Assembly: GCA_021442155.1 (NCBI GenBank)
Contig: CM038215.1
Span: 2,442,976 to 2,506,975, forward strand
Source of the DNA: Cymbidium sinense
Lineage: Eukaryota > Streptophyta > Magnoliopsida > Asparagales > Orchidaceae
Length of the DNA stretch: 64,000 nt
Direction: 5' to 3'
Part shown: piece after piece, positions 38,713 through 50,285 of the stretch
Numbering within the stretch: the first letter of the stretch is position 1
Layout: the number at the start of each line of letters is the position of its first letter
The notes under the pieces: model-generated
What the model saw: the letters and a program-made list of their open reading frames with translations, nothing else
The model's database searches: none
What the model was told of the DNA's origin: nothing
Position numbers and translations under genes: made by a program

Positions 38713-39753
38713 ACCTTAAACTCTAAACCATAAACCCTAAACCCTGAACAAAAAATTTAAACCCTAAGCTTAAAACCTAAACTCTAAACCCTAAACCCTA
38801 AACCCTAAACTAACCCTAAACCCTAGAAAGCTAAAAACCTAAACCTAAACTAAATAAAACCAAAAAATAAAATAAATAAAAAAAGCTAAACCAAAATAAA
38901 ATGAAACCATAAACTAAAACCTAAACCTAAACATACACATAAACCTAAACCTAAAAAGAAAACAAAATAAAAAATAAACACTAAACTAAAATAAAATAAA
39001 TAACAACCTAAACTAAACTAAGAAATAAAAAACCTAAATAAAATAAGAACTAAAACCTAAAGTAAAAAAATAAAATAAACCTAAAATAAAATAAATAAAA
39101 ACTAAATAAAAACCTAAACCTAAAAAATAAATTTAAAAATAAATTAAAAATAAAAGCCAAACCCTAAACTTAAAAAAAAAAACTAAACCTAAAATAAACT
39201 AAACTTAAACCTAAACATAAACCTAAACTAAATAAAATAAAATAAACTAAAATAAATAACCTAAAAAAAATAAAACCTAAAAAAACCTAAAATAAAAAAC
39301 CTAAAACTAAAAATAATAACCTAAACCTAAAATAGATAAACCTAAACCTAAAAAATATAAATAAAACTCAACTAAAATTTAAACTTAAAATAAACAAATA
39401 AAACCTAAAATAAAATATAAACTAAATAAAATAAACTAAGCTAAATAAAATAAAATAAATAAAATAAATTAAAATAAAATAAACAAATAAAATAATAAAT
39501 AAACCTAAACTACTTTTTAATTTAAAAAAACCATAAACCCTAAATCCTAAACCCTATAAACCCTCCTAAACCTACCCTAAACCTATATCCTAAACCCAAA
39601 CCCTAAACCCTAAACCACTAAACCCTAAACCCTAAAAACCCTAAACCACACCTAAACTCTAAACCTTAAAACCTATACCTAAACCCAAACCTAAACCCTA
39701 AACTATCCAAAACCATAAACCCTAAACTAAAAACCCTAAAAACCATAAACCTT

Positions 39754-40205
39754 AATGGGAACCTTGAGGTAGGAACATCATCGTCAAAGGGCCCAGATTT
39801 GTGGTGGAGGTGAAGGTGAAGGTGACATTAGTGATGGTGGGGATTTGGAGGTGCTTATGGAGGTGGTGGTCATGGTGGTTATAGAGGCGGAGGAGTGGAG
39901 GTCATAGCTGTGGTGGTAGTGAAGGGAGAGATCAAGGATATGATGGTGGATCCCGCTACTTGAGAGGCGATGGTGGTTCTGATGGGAACTGAAGAAACTG
40001 GAGAACGACCGATCCGATCTATTGTTTATGGAACTTTTTTTTTACAGTAGAGATGGTTCTACTTATCTAAGGCTTTTGATTTGCTCTTTGGGTGCTCATT
40101 TTTAATCTATGTCATCACTTGCATCATTAAAAACTTGGGGTTCTATTTGGTTGATGAAATCAAAAAGAAGAAATGTTGAATTTGTATTTGTCCTCTATTA
40201 AAAAT
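39754..40205 (+). pseudogene. GRP fragment 8, broken
   Basis: Begins AATGGGAACCTTGAGG with small deletions in the RRM end. It then has a Gly-rich segment, GAGATCAAGGATATGATG, GGATCCCGCTACTTGAGAGG and DGN followed by TGA, then the 3' UTR ending GTCCTCTATTAAAAA. The CTAAG edge is replaced by AAACCTT. Confidence 0.83.
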
Positions 40206-41323
40206 AAAACTGTAAACCCTAAACCCTGAACTAAAACTTAAACCCTAAACCTAAAACCTAAACTCTAAACCCTAAAACATAAACCCTAAACCTAAACTAA
40301 ACCCAAATAAACCAACCCAAAGCCTAAAAGCTAAAACCTAAACCTAAACTAAATAAAACCTAAAATTAAATAAATAAAACCCTAAATCAAAATAAAATAA
40401 AAACATAAACTAAAAAAAACCTAAACCTAACTAAACCTAAACTTAAAAGAAAATAAATAAAAAAATAAAAACTAACTAAAATAAAATAAATAAAATACTT
40501 AAACTAGACTAAAAAATAAAAAACCAAAATAAAATAAGAACTAAACCTAAAATAAAAATAAAATAAATAAATACTTCAACATGAAAAATAAACCTAAAAA
40601 TAAAACTTAAAAATATATAAAAAATAAAAGCTAAACCCTAAACTAAAAAAAAACTTAAACCTAAAATAAAAATAAAATAAACAAAATAAAATAAAATCTA
40701 AACCTAAACCTAAAATAAACTAAACTTAAACCTAAATCTAAATCTAAACTAAATAAAATAAAATAAAGTAAAAATAAACCTAAACTAAAACTAAAAAAAC
40801 CTAAAAATAAAACTAAAATAAAAACCTAAAACCTAAATCTAAAAAAATAAAATAAAAACCTAAACCTTAAAAATAAAAAAAAATAAAAAAAACTCAACTA
40901 AAAATTAAACCTAACCTAAAAAATAAACTAAAATAAAAAACCCAAAGTAAAATAAATAAACCTAAAATAAATAAACTAAACTAAATAAAAAAACCTAAAT
41001 AAAAATAAAAAAAAATCAAATCAAATCAAATAAATAAAAAATAAACTAAATAAACCTAAACCTACTTGGTTTTAATTTAAAAAACCCTAAACCCTAAATC
41101 CTAAACCTAAACCCTAAACTAAACCTAAACCACAACTCTAAAACCTTAATCCTTAAAAAAACCCTAAACCCTAAAACCCTAACCTACCCAAACAAACCCT
41201 AAAACCTATAACATAAAACCCTAAACACCAAACCCCAAACCCTAAACCATAAACCAAAACTAACCCTAAACCCTAAATTTAAACCCTAAATGAACCCTAA
41301 ACCCATTAACCCACAATCCTAAG

Positions 41324-41706
41324 AATGGGGTGCGAAGGCGGGCAAGATTTCACAGTGGTGGTGGGGATGTAGGTGGTGGATATGGAGGTGGTAGCAGTGG
41401 TGGTTATGGAGGCGAGGAGCGAGGTTACAACCATGGTGGTGGGAGGGAGATTAGGGATATGATGGCATCGAGAGGTGGGGTGGTTGATGGAACCAAAGAA
41501 ATTGAAGAACGGGTTATCTGATCTGCTGCTTATGGAATTGTGTTTTTATAGTAGAGATGGTTCAACTTATCTAGGGTATTTGATTTTCTCTATGGGTGCT
41601 CATTTTCTATCTATGTCATCGCTTGTGTCTTAGAAAACTTAGGGTGCTACTTAGTTGATGGAATTGAAAAGAAGAAATGTTGAATAATTTATTCTATTAA
41701 AAAAAT
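41324..41706 (+). pseudogene. GRP fragment 9, broken
   Basis: Begins AATGGGGTGCGAAGGCGGGC after CCTAAG, so most of the RRM end is deleted. The Gly-rich part reads FHSGGGDVGGGYGGGSSGGYGGEERGYNHGGG. The GYDGGS region is reduced to GGATATGATGGCATCGAGAG. The 3' UTR is full and ends TTCTATT plus A-run. Confidence 0.83.
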
Positions 41707-42045
41707 CCTTAAACTTTAAACCCTAAGCCTAAACTAAAACTTAAACTAAACCTAAACCTAAATCCTAAACCCTAAACCATAAACCTAAAAGCCTAAACCC
41801 TAAACACTAAACCTAAACCCTAAACCCTAAACTCTAAAACCCTAAACTAAAACCTAAACCCTAAACCCAACCCTAAACCCTAAACCATAAACCACAAACC
41901 CTAAAACTTACAACCTAAACCCTAAACCCTATAACCCAAACCCTAAACCTTAAACCCTAAACTAACCCTAAAGCTTAAACCCTAAACTAAACTTAAACCA
42001 TAAACCCTAAACTAATTCTAAACCCTAACTCTAAACATTAAACCT

Positions 42046-43480
42046 TGAATAAAGATGCACTTAGGAGTAGATCTAAAGATTGACCTAATCCTAACATAGT
42101 TATGGTAGTTAAAGAAAATGTCTTTAAGAGACTTTCCCTTGACTATTAGAGATTTATATACCCTACACCCAAACCTTAAATCATATTATAATACCATATA
42201 TTATAATATAATGTAGCATCATATACTTAAGCATGTAGTGATGTATTTTTGGATGTGATATGATGTTTTGAAATATTTTAGTATATTATGGTATTGCCCT
42301 ATAGTCTATATTAATATAAATCATAAAATTATTGATTTAATAAATCACATGATGAAATTTGTTAAATTTGAAGTGGGAATTAGGTTATTATACCAAAGGT
42401 GTGCTACACCACTTGTAGTCTAAAAAGTAAGATTTTATGTTCAAAATAAATATTAAATGTTGTAGCATAGTATAGCATCATATATCATAATATATTATTC
42501 TGCGCATTTTAAATTCTTTTAGTATTTTACAATCATGCAGTCAAGCCTACACTAGCATTGTTTATAAAAAATGTTGTTTTAGACTTTAAAATGGTGAAAT
42601 TTGGCCAAATTCATAATAGGTAGAGCATGGCATTATAATATATTATTTCAATTTAAAATATGTAAGTCAACTAAAATATATAGTTTTTCATTGTTTAGAC
42701 TAATTTTATAATTTTTTATCTTAAACAATCCCTTGTGATGTGATATGCAATATAATATAGTATAATATGGTATAGTGTATTATAATATAGGATGCCATAA
42801 CATAGTGTAGCATCATGCATTATATACTTTTGTGTATTGCTACTTATTTTTAGCATATTTTAGTTGGTTATAGTATGATGTAGTAGAGTTTGTACTAGTT
42901 TAATTCTTAAAAATACTAATTTATAGGTTGAGATGATGGGATTTGGCCAAATTTAAGGTAAGCTTTAGTGAACATCATTGGGGTGTGCTATGGTGTGTCA
43001 TTTAATCAAAAGAATGGAATTTTGCATTCAAAATAAATGTTCATTTTTCAACCAAATTTTACAAATTTTTTGCTTAAAGTGATTCATTTTAAGGTGTAAT
43101 GTAAGATAATATATTATATGAAAGCATGTTAAAATATAATGTACATAATAATATAACTTCACATATATATGAATGTGGTGTTATGTTACTAATTGTTATT
43201 GTACATTTTAGTATGTTTTACTTTTATTGTAATTCATTGGGTCAAAACTCATAAAAATGTTAATTTGAAGGTTGAGATGGAAAAATTTGGCCAAATTGAT
43301 GGCACACTCCAAGAAGCAACACCAAAATTATGCTATTTTGTACCATTTCTAATAGAATTAACATGATGTTATATAGTTTGTTTGAGCTTGCACCATCATA
43401 AATCATAAAATGTTGATTATAATGTTAAGATGATGTAATTTGAATGAATACATTTTTAGGCTTTTGGTTGAAGTATTAAA
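42046..43480. repeat. AT-rich tandem repeats, ~340-bp period
   Basis: Degenerate units share an AATTTGGCCAAATT core (about 42,600, 42,937, 43,280, with a decayed one at 42,351) and a TAGCATCAT-like motif (about 42,217, 42,472, 42,806, 43,155). Spacing between later units is about 335-350 bp. No coding potential. It lies between the telomere-like array and the 3' part of element 2 and may be either a satellite or part of the element's 3' region. Confidence 0.65.
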
Positions 43481-45790
43481 GGTGTGCATAAGAAAAGAAA
43501 TAAGGTTTGATGAGAATTACATGTTAATTACATGGAGGGAGATCCGCTAGAGGATTACACATTCATTGGACATGATATGTGTGGGGTCTATGTCGAGGGC
43601 ATAGAAGAAGAAAATTTTTTGGGGATAAAGTTTGAATTTGATTTTATTATATGTCTTTTGGAAAGAAGATCCGTTGGGAATAAGAATCTATAATCCATCG
43701 ATGATTAAGATCGAATCAAATTTAATTTGTTTAATTTTAATTAATGTGGAGGCATATCTGCTAGAGATATGGGCTCGAGTCCACCGAGGGATGGGTATAT
43801 GAACCTTCCACTAGGGAAGCAGCTATCCAGGATTGGGATTTGAGTTTGATTTCATAGACTTGTTTGGGGATGTATCTGGAATAAAAGTTTGGTTGGATTT
43901 CTTAGATTTAGATTACACTAGGAGTTGGTTTAATTTGGCTCCACTAGAGGTTGGTTTTCAATTTGATCTATTTGCTTGACTTATTTATATATGATTTGGG
44001 GCTCCACTGGGGAGAAGGGTGTGATTTAACTCCACTGGGGAAAATTAGATTGGGTTTAATTTAATCTAAGTTAATGTATGAACCCTATCAGTGTGCAATG
44101 GACCCATTGAGAAGGGGCTATATTAGCCTTAACCTACCTCAAGTTTACAAATCCAAAGGGATAGTCTGCCGACTGTGGGGTAGAGCTAGCCAACCTAAGG
44201 GGTTGCCTTCCAGTGTGCAATGGTTGTGCTAGGAAGAAGGCGTAGTAGACTAACATCTTCTAAAGAGAGGAACAACCACTAGGGTGACCTATTTGATGCA
44301 CAATAAATTGAACTTGACCTAGGTCGACTACTGAGTGAATGCCACTGGGGACATATGTCAACTCAAAAGTAGTCAGGATTAATTTTATATTAATTTCATA
44401 TGATTTGATATGGTTTGTTTGGCTTAGTTTGATTTTAAAATAGCATATCCGTTGGGGATGTGAGCTCAATCAAAATTTATAGATTTAATTTATGGGCCAT
44501 GTTGGTGTGTAGTGGACCCACTAGGAAGAGGCTATATCATACTTGTCCTATCTTAGATTTATAAATCCAAGGAGATAGTATACTGGCCACGAGGTAGAGC
44601 TAGCCAACCTAAGGGGTTGCCTTTCAGTGTGCAATATATATGCTAGGAAGAAGGCATAACAGACTTACATCTACTAAAGTAGGGAACAACCACTAGGGTG
44701 ACCTATTGGTAGCACAACAAATTGAACTCGACTTAGGGGTGACTACTGAGTGAATGCCACTGGGGACTTATATCAACTCAAGAGTAGTTAGTCGATTCCT
44801 ATAGGGAGTTTTGCTAAGACTACCCTAAAGATAGGATGCCTTCTTGGGAAAAGGTACCACTAGGGGTGTCCTCCTAATCCACAAGTGAATATATATTTTC
44901 TTTATATGTTTGTGTGGACCTTGGTATGAGGGACCTCTAAGAAGGCTATGTCGACTTGACCTATCTCGATTTATTGGACCAAGGAGAATCGCATCCATAA
45001 AATTTTCTAACCACAGGGGGGATTATTAGGAAAGGAGAATTGTCCAATTCGATAGTAATCCGGGTAGTGTCTAAATGGGGTTGCAAAAGATGTGATCGAA
45101 ATATAGTGCCCACAGGGGAGGTGCTGCTAGGGATGTATTTGTCAGCAAAAGTGGTGTATCTATCAGCATAGTGAGAACCAACCAACATAAGGTGCCCGTC
45201 AGTGTCCAATGATCAATATGGAAAGAATGAATGTACGTTTATAACTTTCTAAGAATAACTGATCATCGGGATAATCTATCATTGGCAGGATAGATGCTAT
45301 CTGACCTAGAGTGACTACTAAGTGGGGAGCTCTAAGGAAGGACTGGACCCAGACTTGAAGTAGTCAAAAGGGAAGGAGGTGCTAGGGTACTTATCCTAAA
45401 CATAAAATATACTCAACCCAGTTAGTGCATGAAGGCTAATCCAAGAAAGCGAAAAAAGCCAACATGAGGTAAAACTACCCTAAAACTAACAAGTGTGTAC
45501 ATCCTCCAAAGTAAGAAGGCCATTTGAGTAACACACTTGCAGGGTAGCATGTCAACCCGACCTAGAATAGCTACTCAGTGAGTGTCACTGGGGTCATTCT
45601 CTTAACTCGTGGCAGATAAAGATATGTATATGTTTGTTATATGTTTTATGTTGATGAAGGATATGATGCTTTCGGGTTCCTTACACCTACCCACACATCA
45701 GTGGATTCATAAACAAGAATACTTTCAACATAGAAGATATTGAATTCAAAATGGAATTTTCATTGATGATAATTATTTTCAAACATGATT
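43481..45790 (-). repeat. Probable 3' untranslated region of element 2, with ~410-bp tandem repeats
   Basis: Lies directly downstream (minus strand) of the pol end. Four decaying units start at about 44,091, 44,505, 44,911 and 45,330. The first two are clearly alike: TAGAGCTAGCCAACCTAAGG, then TGCTAGGAAGAAGGC, GAACAACCACTAGGGTGACC and GTGAATGCCACTGGGGAC. The left part (43,640-44,060) has many CCACTGGGGA or CGTTGGGGA-like steps. Tandem repeats in the 3' UTR are known for Tat-lineage elements and can seed satellites. No conserved reading frame. Confidence 0.65.
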
Positions 45791-46930
45791 TATAACATTT
45801 CTTTAAGTAGAGCCCATTGATTGGAAGCATTGGGCACTCTCCCTTATGATTAATAAGCTGATAAGATCCTCCTTAGTAGGCTTTCACAATGGCAAAAGGG
45901 CCTTCCCAAGTGGGTTCAAACATGCCTCCCATCTTACGATGGGCAATAATCAGTTTTCTTAGAACTAAAATAAGATATCCTACCTGAAAAGCACTAGGAA
46001 AGACCAACGTGTTGTGAGCTTGAATCATTTTAGCTTTATATAAATCAAGGTTTCACCACACCTGCATGCGTATCTCTTCTAAACCTTCATGTTCTTCTAA
46101 CCACAACATGGCATTCTGCTTTGTTCTGATTTTGTTACCCACTGCTATCCTTAGTGATGGGAGTTGGACTTCTAATGGTAGAATGGCTTCGGACCCATAC
46201 ACTAAGGAGAAATGTGTAGACTGAGTTGGAGTTCTATATATGGAGCGGTAGGCCCACAAGGCTTCTACTAACTGTTCATGCCACTATCTCTTATTATTGT
46301 CAAGGGGCATCTTCAGTATTGGATAAGAGTTTTGTTGAAGGCTTCTACTAAGTCGTTTACCCTCGGGTAGTTGATGGTAGAATATCTCTAACCTATGTTG
46401 TGTCTCCGGAAAAGTTGTTGATGGGTGCTTTTGAATGCAAACATTATCGATATAATTTGTCAGGCAATCTAACCTATATATGATATGGTTCCTAAAAATT
46501 AGAGCACATGCTGAGCTATGACCTCTCGAGAATCACCTTCACCCATTTGGAAAGTAGTCGATGTAAGATGAATGACCCTTGAAAGAAGGAGGATCAATCG
46601 GACCAACTATATGTACCCCAACACTGGATGATGAGGCCAATGTAGGATGTAGAATGTTGGCTGGTTAGTGTAGGATGGCATTGTGTATTTGAGATTGGTG
46701 GCATCGCCTAGCCATTTCCATGCAATCTTTGATCATCGATGGCCAGTAGTATCCTAGTCTCTTGATCTTGACTTTCATCTTCAGACCAAATTGGTTGGCT
46801 CTACATAATCTTGAGTGTACATCGGTCATGATCTTATAGGCTTCATGCTTGTCTAAACAACATAACCACATATGATCGAAAGACCGTCAATACAAGACCC
46901 CATCCATAAGAGTGTAGGAAAGTGCTCTCT
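45790..46930 (-). pseudogene. Integrase of element 2, decayed
   Basis: N-terminal zinc finger at 46,665-46,871: VHSRLC keeps the first His (residue 19 of that stretch), but the second His position is Asn 26, and CHQS at 57-60 has Ser for the last Cys. The core shows IDYF with the first Asp, then frame loss; DNG is damaged (DNVC) near 46,450; LVEAF with the catalytic Glu survives near 46,340. The end of the core is open at 46,053-46,259 (WAYRSIYRTPTQSTHFSLVYGSEAILPLEV). The C-terminal part reads FEPTWEGPFAIVKAY and GGSYQLINHKGE, then LPINGLYLKKCYKS near 45,790-45,830. Confidence 0.85.
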
Positions 46931-47560
46931 ACTTCATGTGATGGAGTTGAGACTTCTCTTATGGTAGTTTGTCTTTAATTAGGTAATTCATGAATGGTTT
47001 GCTCCAATCTAACTCCTCATCTTTCTTGGCAATGAAAACCTCCCCTTCAAGGGAGTACTTTTTGATGAGTTCAATATCTATAAGGCATAAGACTTCTCTA
47101 TTTTGGACCTTTATTAATATGGACTCATCCTCCAGACATGCCAACTCTTTAGAAAGCTTGGCTAAAGCATACTCTGATGTTCTCTCCTCGAGGAATCTTA
47201 TAAATGGTAATCTAGGATTTGGGCCAACAACTCTATGGTGTACTTATGGTAGTGATCGAGCTTGGGCTTTATAACCTTATAAGACCCAACGATTTGGTTG
47301 ATAACTAGCTAAGAATCCCCGAAGATGTTGATATTTTAGATGCTTAGAGTAATGGATAACTCCAGACGGGCAATCAGAGCCTCATATCCAACTTCGTTGT
47401 TGGTGCAAGGATTAGACAGATGATATGAGAATCTCATCACATTGTGGTATAAAATTAAGAGAAATATTCCTACCCCTGCTTTTCCTAGAATAGTAGATTG
47501 TGGTTCTTCTCCTCTTTGAGAGGAAGCCACACCATCAATGTACATCTACAAATGGTGAAT
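46931..47560 (-). pseudogene. Archaeal-type RNase H of element 2
   Basis: The stretch 47,336-47,545 is open and reads YIDGVASSQRGEEP, GKAGVGIFLLILYHNVMRF and CTNNEVGYEALIARLE. It continues NIFGDS-stop-LVINQIVGSYKV near 47,270-47,335. The Asp of GDS is kept here but lost in element 1, while the TAG after Ser is shared with element 1. Near 47,150 the family's ADALAKL reads EYALAKL, again with Tyr for Asp as in element 1. The tail 46,959-47,144 is open. Confidence 0.82.
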
Positions 47561-48180
47561 GCTAGTATACCCTAAGTTCATGATTTGTTCATCGGGGAGA
47601 TCATCACTAAGCAGAGAGTAAGCAGAAAGTGGGTGTGCTACTAAGAAATCAGCTAGCGCTTGTCCTTTCACTGCACAGAGGGGTACAAAGGTAATGTCAA
47701 ACTATGAGAGGATCATGGACCATCGTGCCAACTATTTTGATAGACTTGGCTGTGTCATGAGATACTGTAGTGGAACCATCCTAGAGATTAAGTTCACCTT
47801 ATGAGGAAGCATGTAGTGTTGTAACTTTTGGGATGCAAAGATTAAAGCTAGGCAATGCTTCTCAATGGGTAGATAATTAGCCTCAGTAGGGATTAGATGG
47901 TTGGTGAGGTAGAAGAGTATGTTTTCTTTCCCTTCATCATTGAGTTGGGTGAACAAAGCACCAAGGGAGTCATCTAATGAAGTAGCGCAAAGTATGAGAT
48001 GCTTACCCGGGATAGGGGCTGCTAAAACTGGAGATGTCTTCAAGTAATGCTTGATGTATTTGAAGGAATGCTCACACTTGTCATCCCACTTGAGCTTGGC
48101 ATCCTTTTTGACAAGTAATAAGAATGGCTGACATCTTCTTGATAAGTCGGATCTAAAACATCTTAGATATGCCAACTACC
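47561..48180 (-). pseudogene. Gypsy RNase H and RT thumb of element 2
   Basis: Open for 147 codons at 47,732-48,175: an RCQPFLLLVKKDAKLKWDD-like start, SLGALFTQLNDEGKENILFYLTNHL, the catalytic-site Glu in IEKHCLALIFASQKLQHYM, then SRMVPLQYLMTQPSLSK. It is better preserved than in element 1, where CLAL reads CLPL. The connection to the second RNase H continues at 47,640-47,730. Confidence 0.85.
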
Positions 48181-48672
48181 CTTGCAATAATCTAAGTTGA
48201 GTTAAACTTTTAGGAGTGGCATTTCTAATATCGCCTTGATCTTCTCCGGATCAATTTTGATTCCCTGGTATTGGGCAATAAACCAAAGGAATTTCCCTGA
48301 AGCTACTCCGAATGCATACTTCAGGGGGTTCATTTTGAGGTTAATTGTCTTAACTATTCAAAAACTACTCTCAAGTCAAAGAGATGGTCTTCCTTTTCTC
48401 TACCATGAGATCACTTGACTTGATGATGAATGAGTTCATCAAAGATTCAAGTCATACCTTGTTGGTATGTAGCACCAGCATTTTAAGGCTGAAAAGCATA
48501 ACCTTATAACAATAGATTCTGATCGGGGTTCTAAAAGTACAGTTTCTTTCATCTTCAAGAGCCATCTTTATTTGGTTATATCTCCACAAAACATCCATAA
48601 AAGAAGATTACATGAGGATCATGCATGCTTTTCTTAGCGGGTGAAATCTACATGCCTTATTTTCTTCTTCGG
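48181..48672 (-). pseudogene. RT of element 2, 3' part, catalytic YVDD box deleted
   Basis: Homologous to 1,900-2,520 of element 1. Where element 1 has the YVDD codons, this copy lacks 11 bases (GAGATCACTTGACTTG at about 48,408-48,423), removing the catalytic aspartates and shifting the frame. The TGA before that site is shared with element 1. Upstream, VDFT-x-L-x-KAC is legible with a 1-base insertion near 48,625-48,650, and about 57 bases (the PKDEFPLP segment) are missing. It breaks at 48,672, where LTR B begins. Confidence 0.85.
48668..48672. other. Left target-site duplication of LTR B (TCGGA)
   Basis: TCGGA here and CCGGA at 56,286-56,290 differ by one base and flank LTR B. Joining TTCTTCTTCGGA to TGAAGTGGATCGATCT restores the RT alignment with element 1 (about 2,535-2,570). 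Confidence 0.75.
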
Positions 48673-50269
48673 ATGTTGACATCACTTTTGTAGTGAGTTC
48701 AACTTCCTCATGTCTAGACTCTTATAGACATAACTAGCTCCTTAGTCTTAAGACACTTCTAGTGATTAAGTGAACACTTAACCTAAGCCTAGAGACTTAG
48801 AAGAGTTAGCTACTAGAATAGGTTGTGCCCTAGGGACTTAGGAAGACTTGCCTACCCTATGGCCTAAACCCAATCCATACTTTCCTTCTCAAACCAAACC
48901 TTAAATTCAAATCTAAATCTAAATTCCAAACCAAATGATTGAAACCCATAATCAAATCAAAAATTAAAACCCTTCCTAAGCCCTTTGATATCAACTTATG
49001 GACTTAGCCTTACCAATATTCAAATCAATCCAAATTCAATTAACTATCTCCAAGATCAGTTCAATCCCTCAATCATTTACCAAATCCAAATCTAAATTCC
49101 AATCCAAATTATTAGAACCTATAATCAAATCCAAAATCAAAATCCCCCTCAAAGCCATATGGTTGAATTCCATAAACCTAGCCAAATCTCCACCCAATTC
49201 AACCCAAATTTGATTGATCTCTTCATGATTCATTTATATCTTCATTTATATTCCCAAACATAAATGAGATATAAACTCAAATAACTAAAACTAAACCAAA
49301 CTAAATACAAATCCAATCAAAACTCTTTTTTTCCATATGAATCTACCTCTAATGACTTAGCCTAATCTTATATAAATCAACCCAAAATCAATTGGTTTCT
49401 TTATAAACAAATTACTCCTTCATTTATACTCATAAATATAAAAGAAACCCACCTTCAAATGATAAAAAAATCAAACTAAATCAATTCCCTACTTATGCTC
49501 TTTTGACCTACATCCTTAAGCTTGGTCAAATTTGCTTCCAAATCACTCCAAACTCAAGTGATTTTCTCATAGATCTTATATTTCTTCATCCATATTCCCA
49601 ATTATAAATGAAATATAAATTCAAATAGCCAAAACCAAATCGAAAATTAAACCAAAACCCAATTCAAGCCTTTTAAGACAATTTCTTTGACTTGGCCAAA
49701 TCTTATCTAAATCAGGCCAAAACAAATGGATTTTCTCATGAATCAATTATTCCTTCAATCATTTAGCCAAATATAAACAAAAACTACAATCATCAAGCAA
49801 AATCAAAATCAACTCAAATCAAACCCAACCTAGCTTATTTGACTTGAAATATTCAAATGAATCAAAACCAATTCAATTACAATTGCAATTGAATTTATAT
49901 GAATCTCAAATCCATATATAAACTCAACTAAATCAAACTCAACTCAAAATCAAGCCAACTAAACTGAATTGGCTCACTTGACCAAAGTGTCCATTTTGAC
50001 CTACATGAACCAAAATCCAATTCAATTCAAATCAGAGTGAATTAAGCTAATCCAAATTTCATGTCATGATTGTTGATCATTCTAGGTTAATCAATTATCA
50101 TGGATTGGGTCAAACCAAGTCAACCTAGGCTGTTGACCAAGTCAACCCTTTAACCCATATGAACCCAAACTAGCCAAATTGTAACCAAAACCAAATTGAT
50201 TGCAACCAATGGCTCAAGTTCATTCCAAATTGATTATTGAACTTGACCAAAGCCATAATTGAGCCCAAT

Positions 50270-50285
50270 TTGACCAATTGGTCAA
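50270..50285. promoter_or_regulatory. 16-bp opposed W-box palindrome (LTR B)
   Basis: TTGACCAATTGGTCAA, identical to the sites in LTR A and LTR C. A second near-match with one change lies at about 50,437-50,452. Confidence 0.45.

Larger units (their letters stand above)
27655..42045. repeat. Telomere-like degenerate array, right block
   Basis: Same composition and orientation as the left block. It holds X-Y-X unit 2 (27,826-30,645) and GRP fragments 5-9, with the T-rich ACTTAATTT junctions at about 30,632, 32,350, 33,467, 34,290, 35,305, 38,015, 39,515 and 41,065. GRP fragments 7-9 are about 1.5 kb apart, suggesting a recent tandem series. It ends at about 42,045, where AAACCTTGAATAAAGATGC leads into different AT-rich DNA. 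Confidence 0.92.

Noticed and set aside
11766..42045. True telomere or chromosome end
   Set aside because: Units are strongly degenerate, non-telomeric DNA lies on both sides, and the array contains gene fragments and a LINE.
11766..42045. CRISPR-like array
   Set aside because: Repeats are contiguous 6-7-mers without unique spacers, in a plant context.
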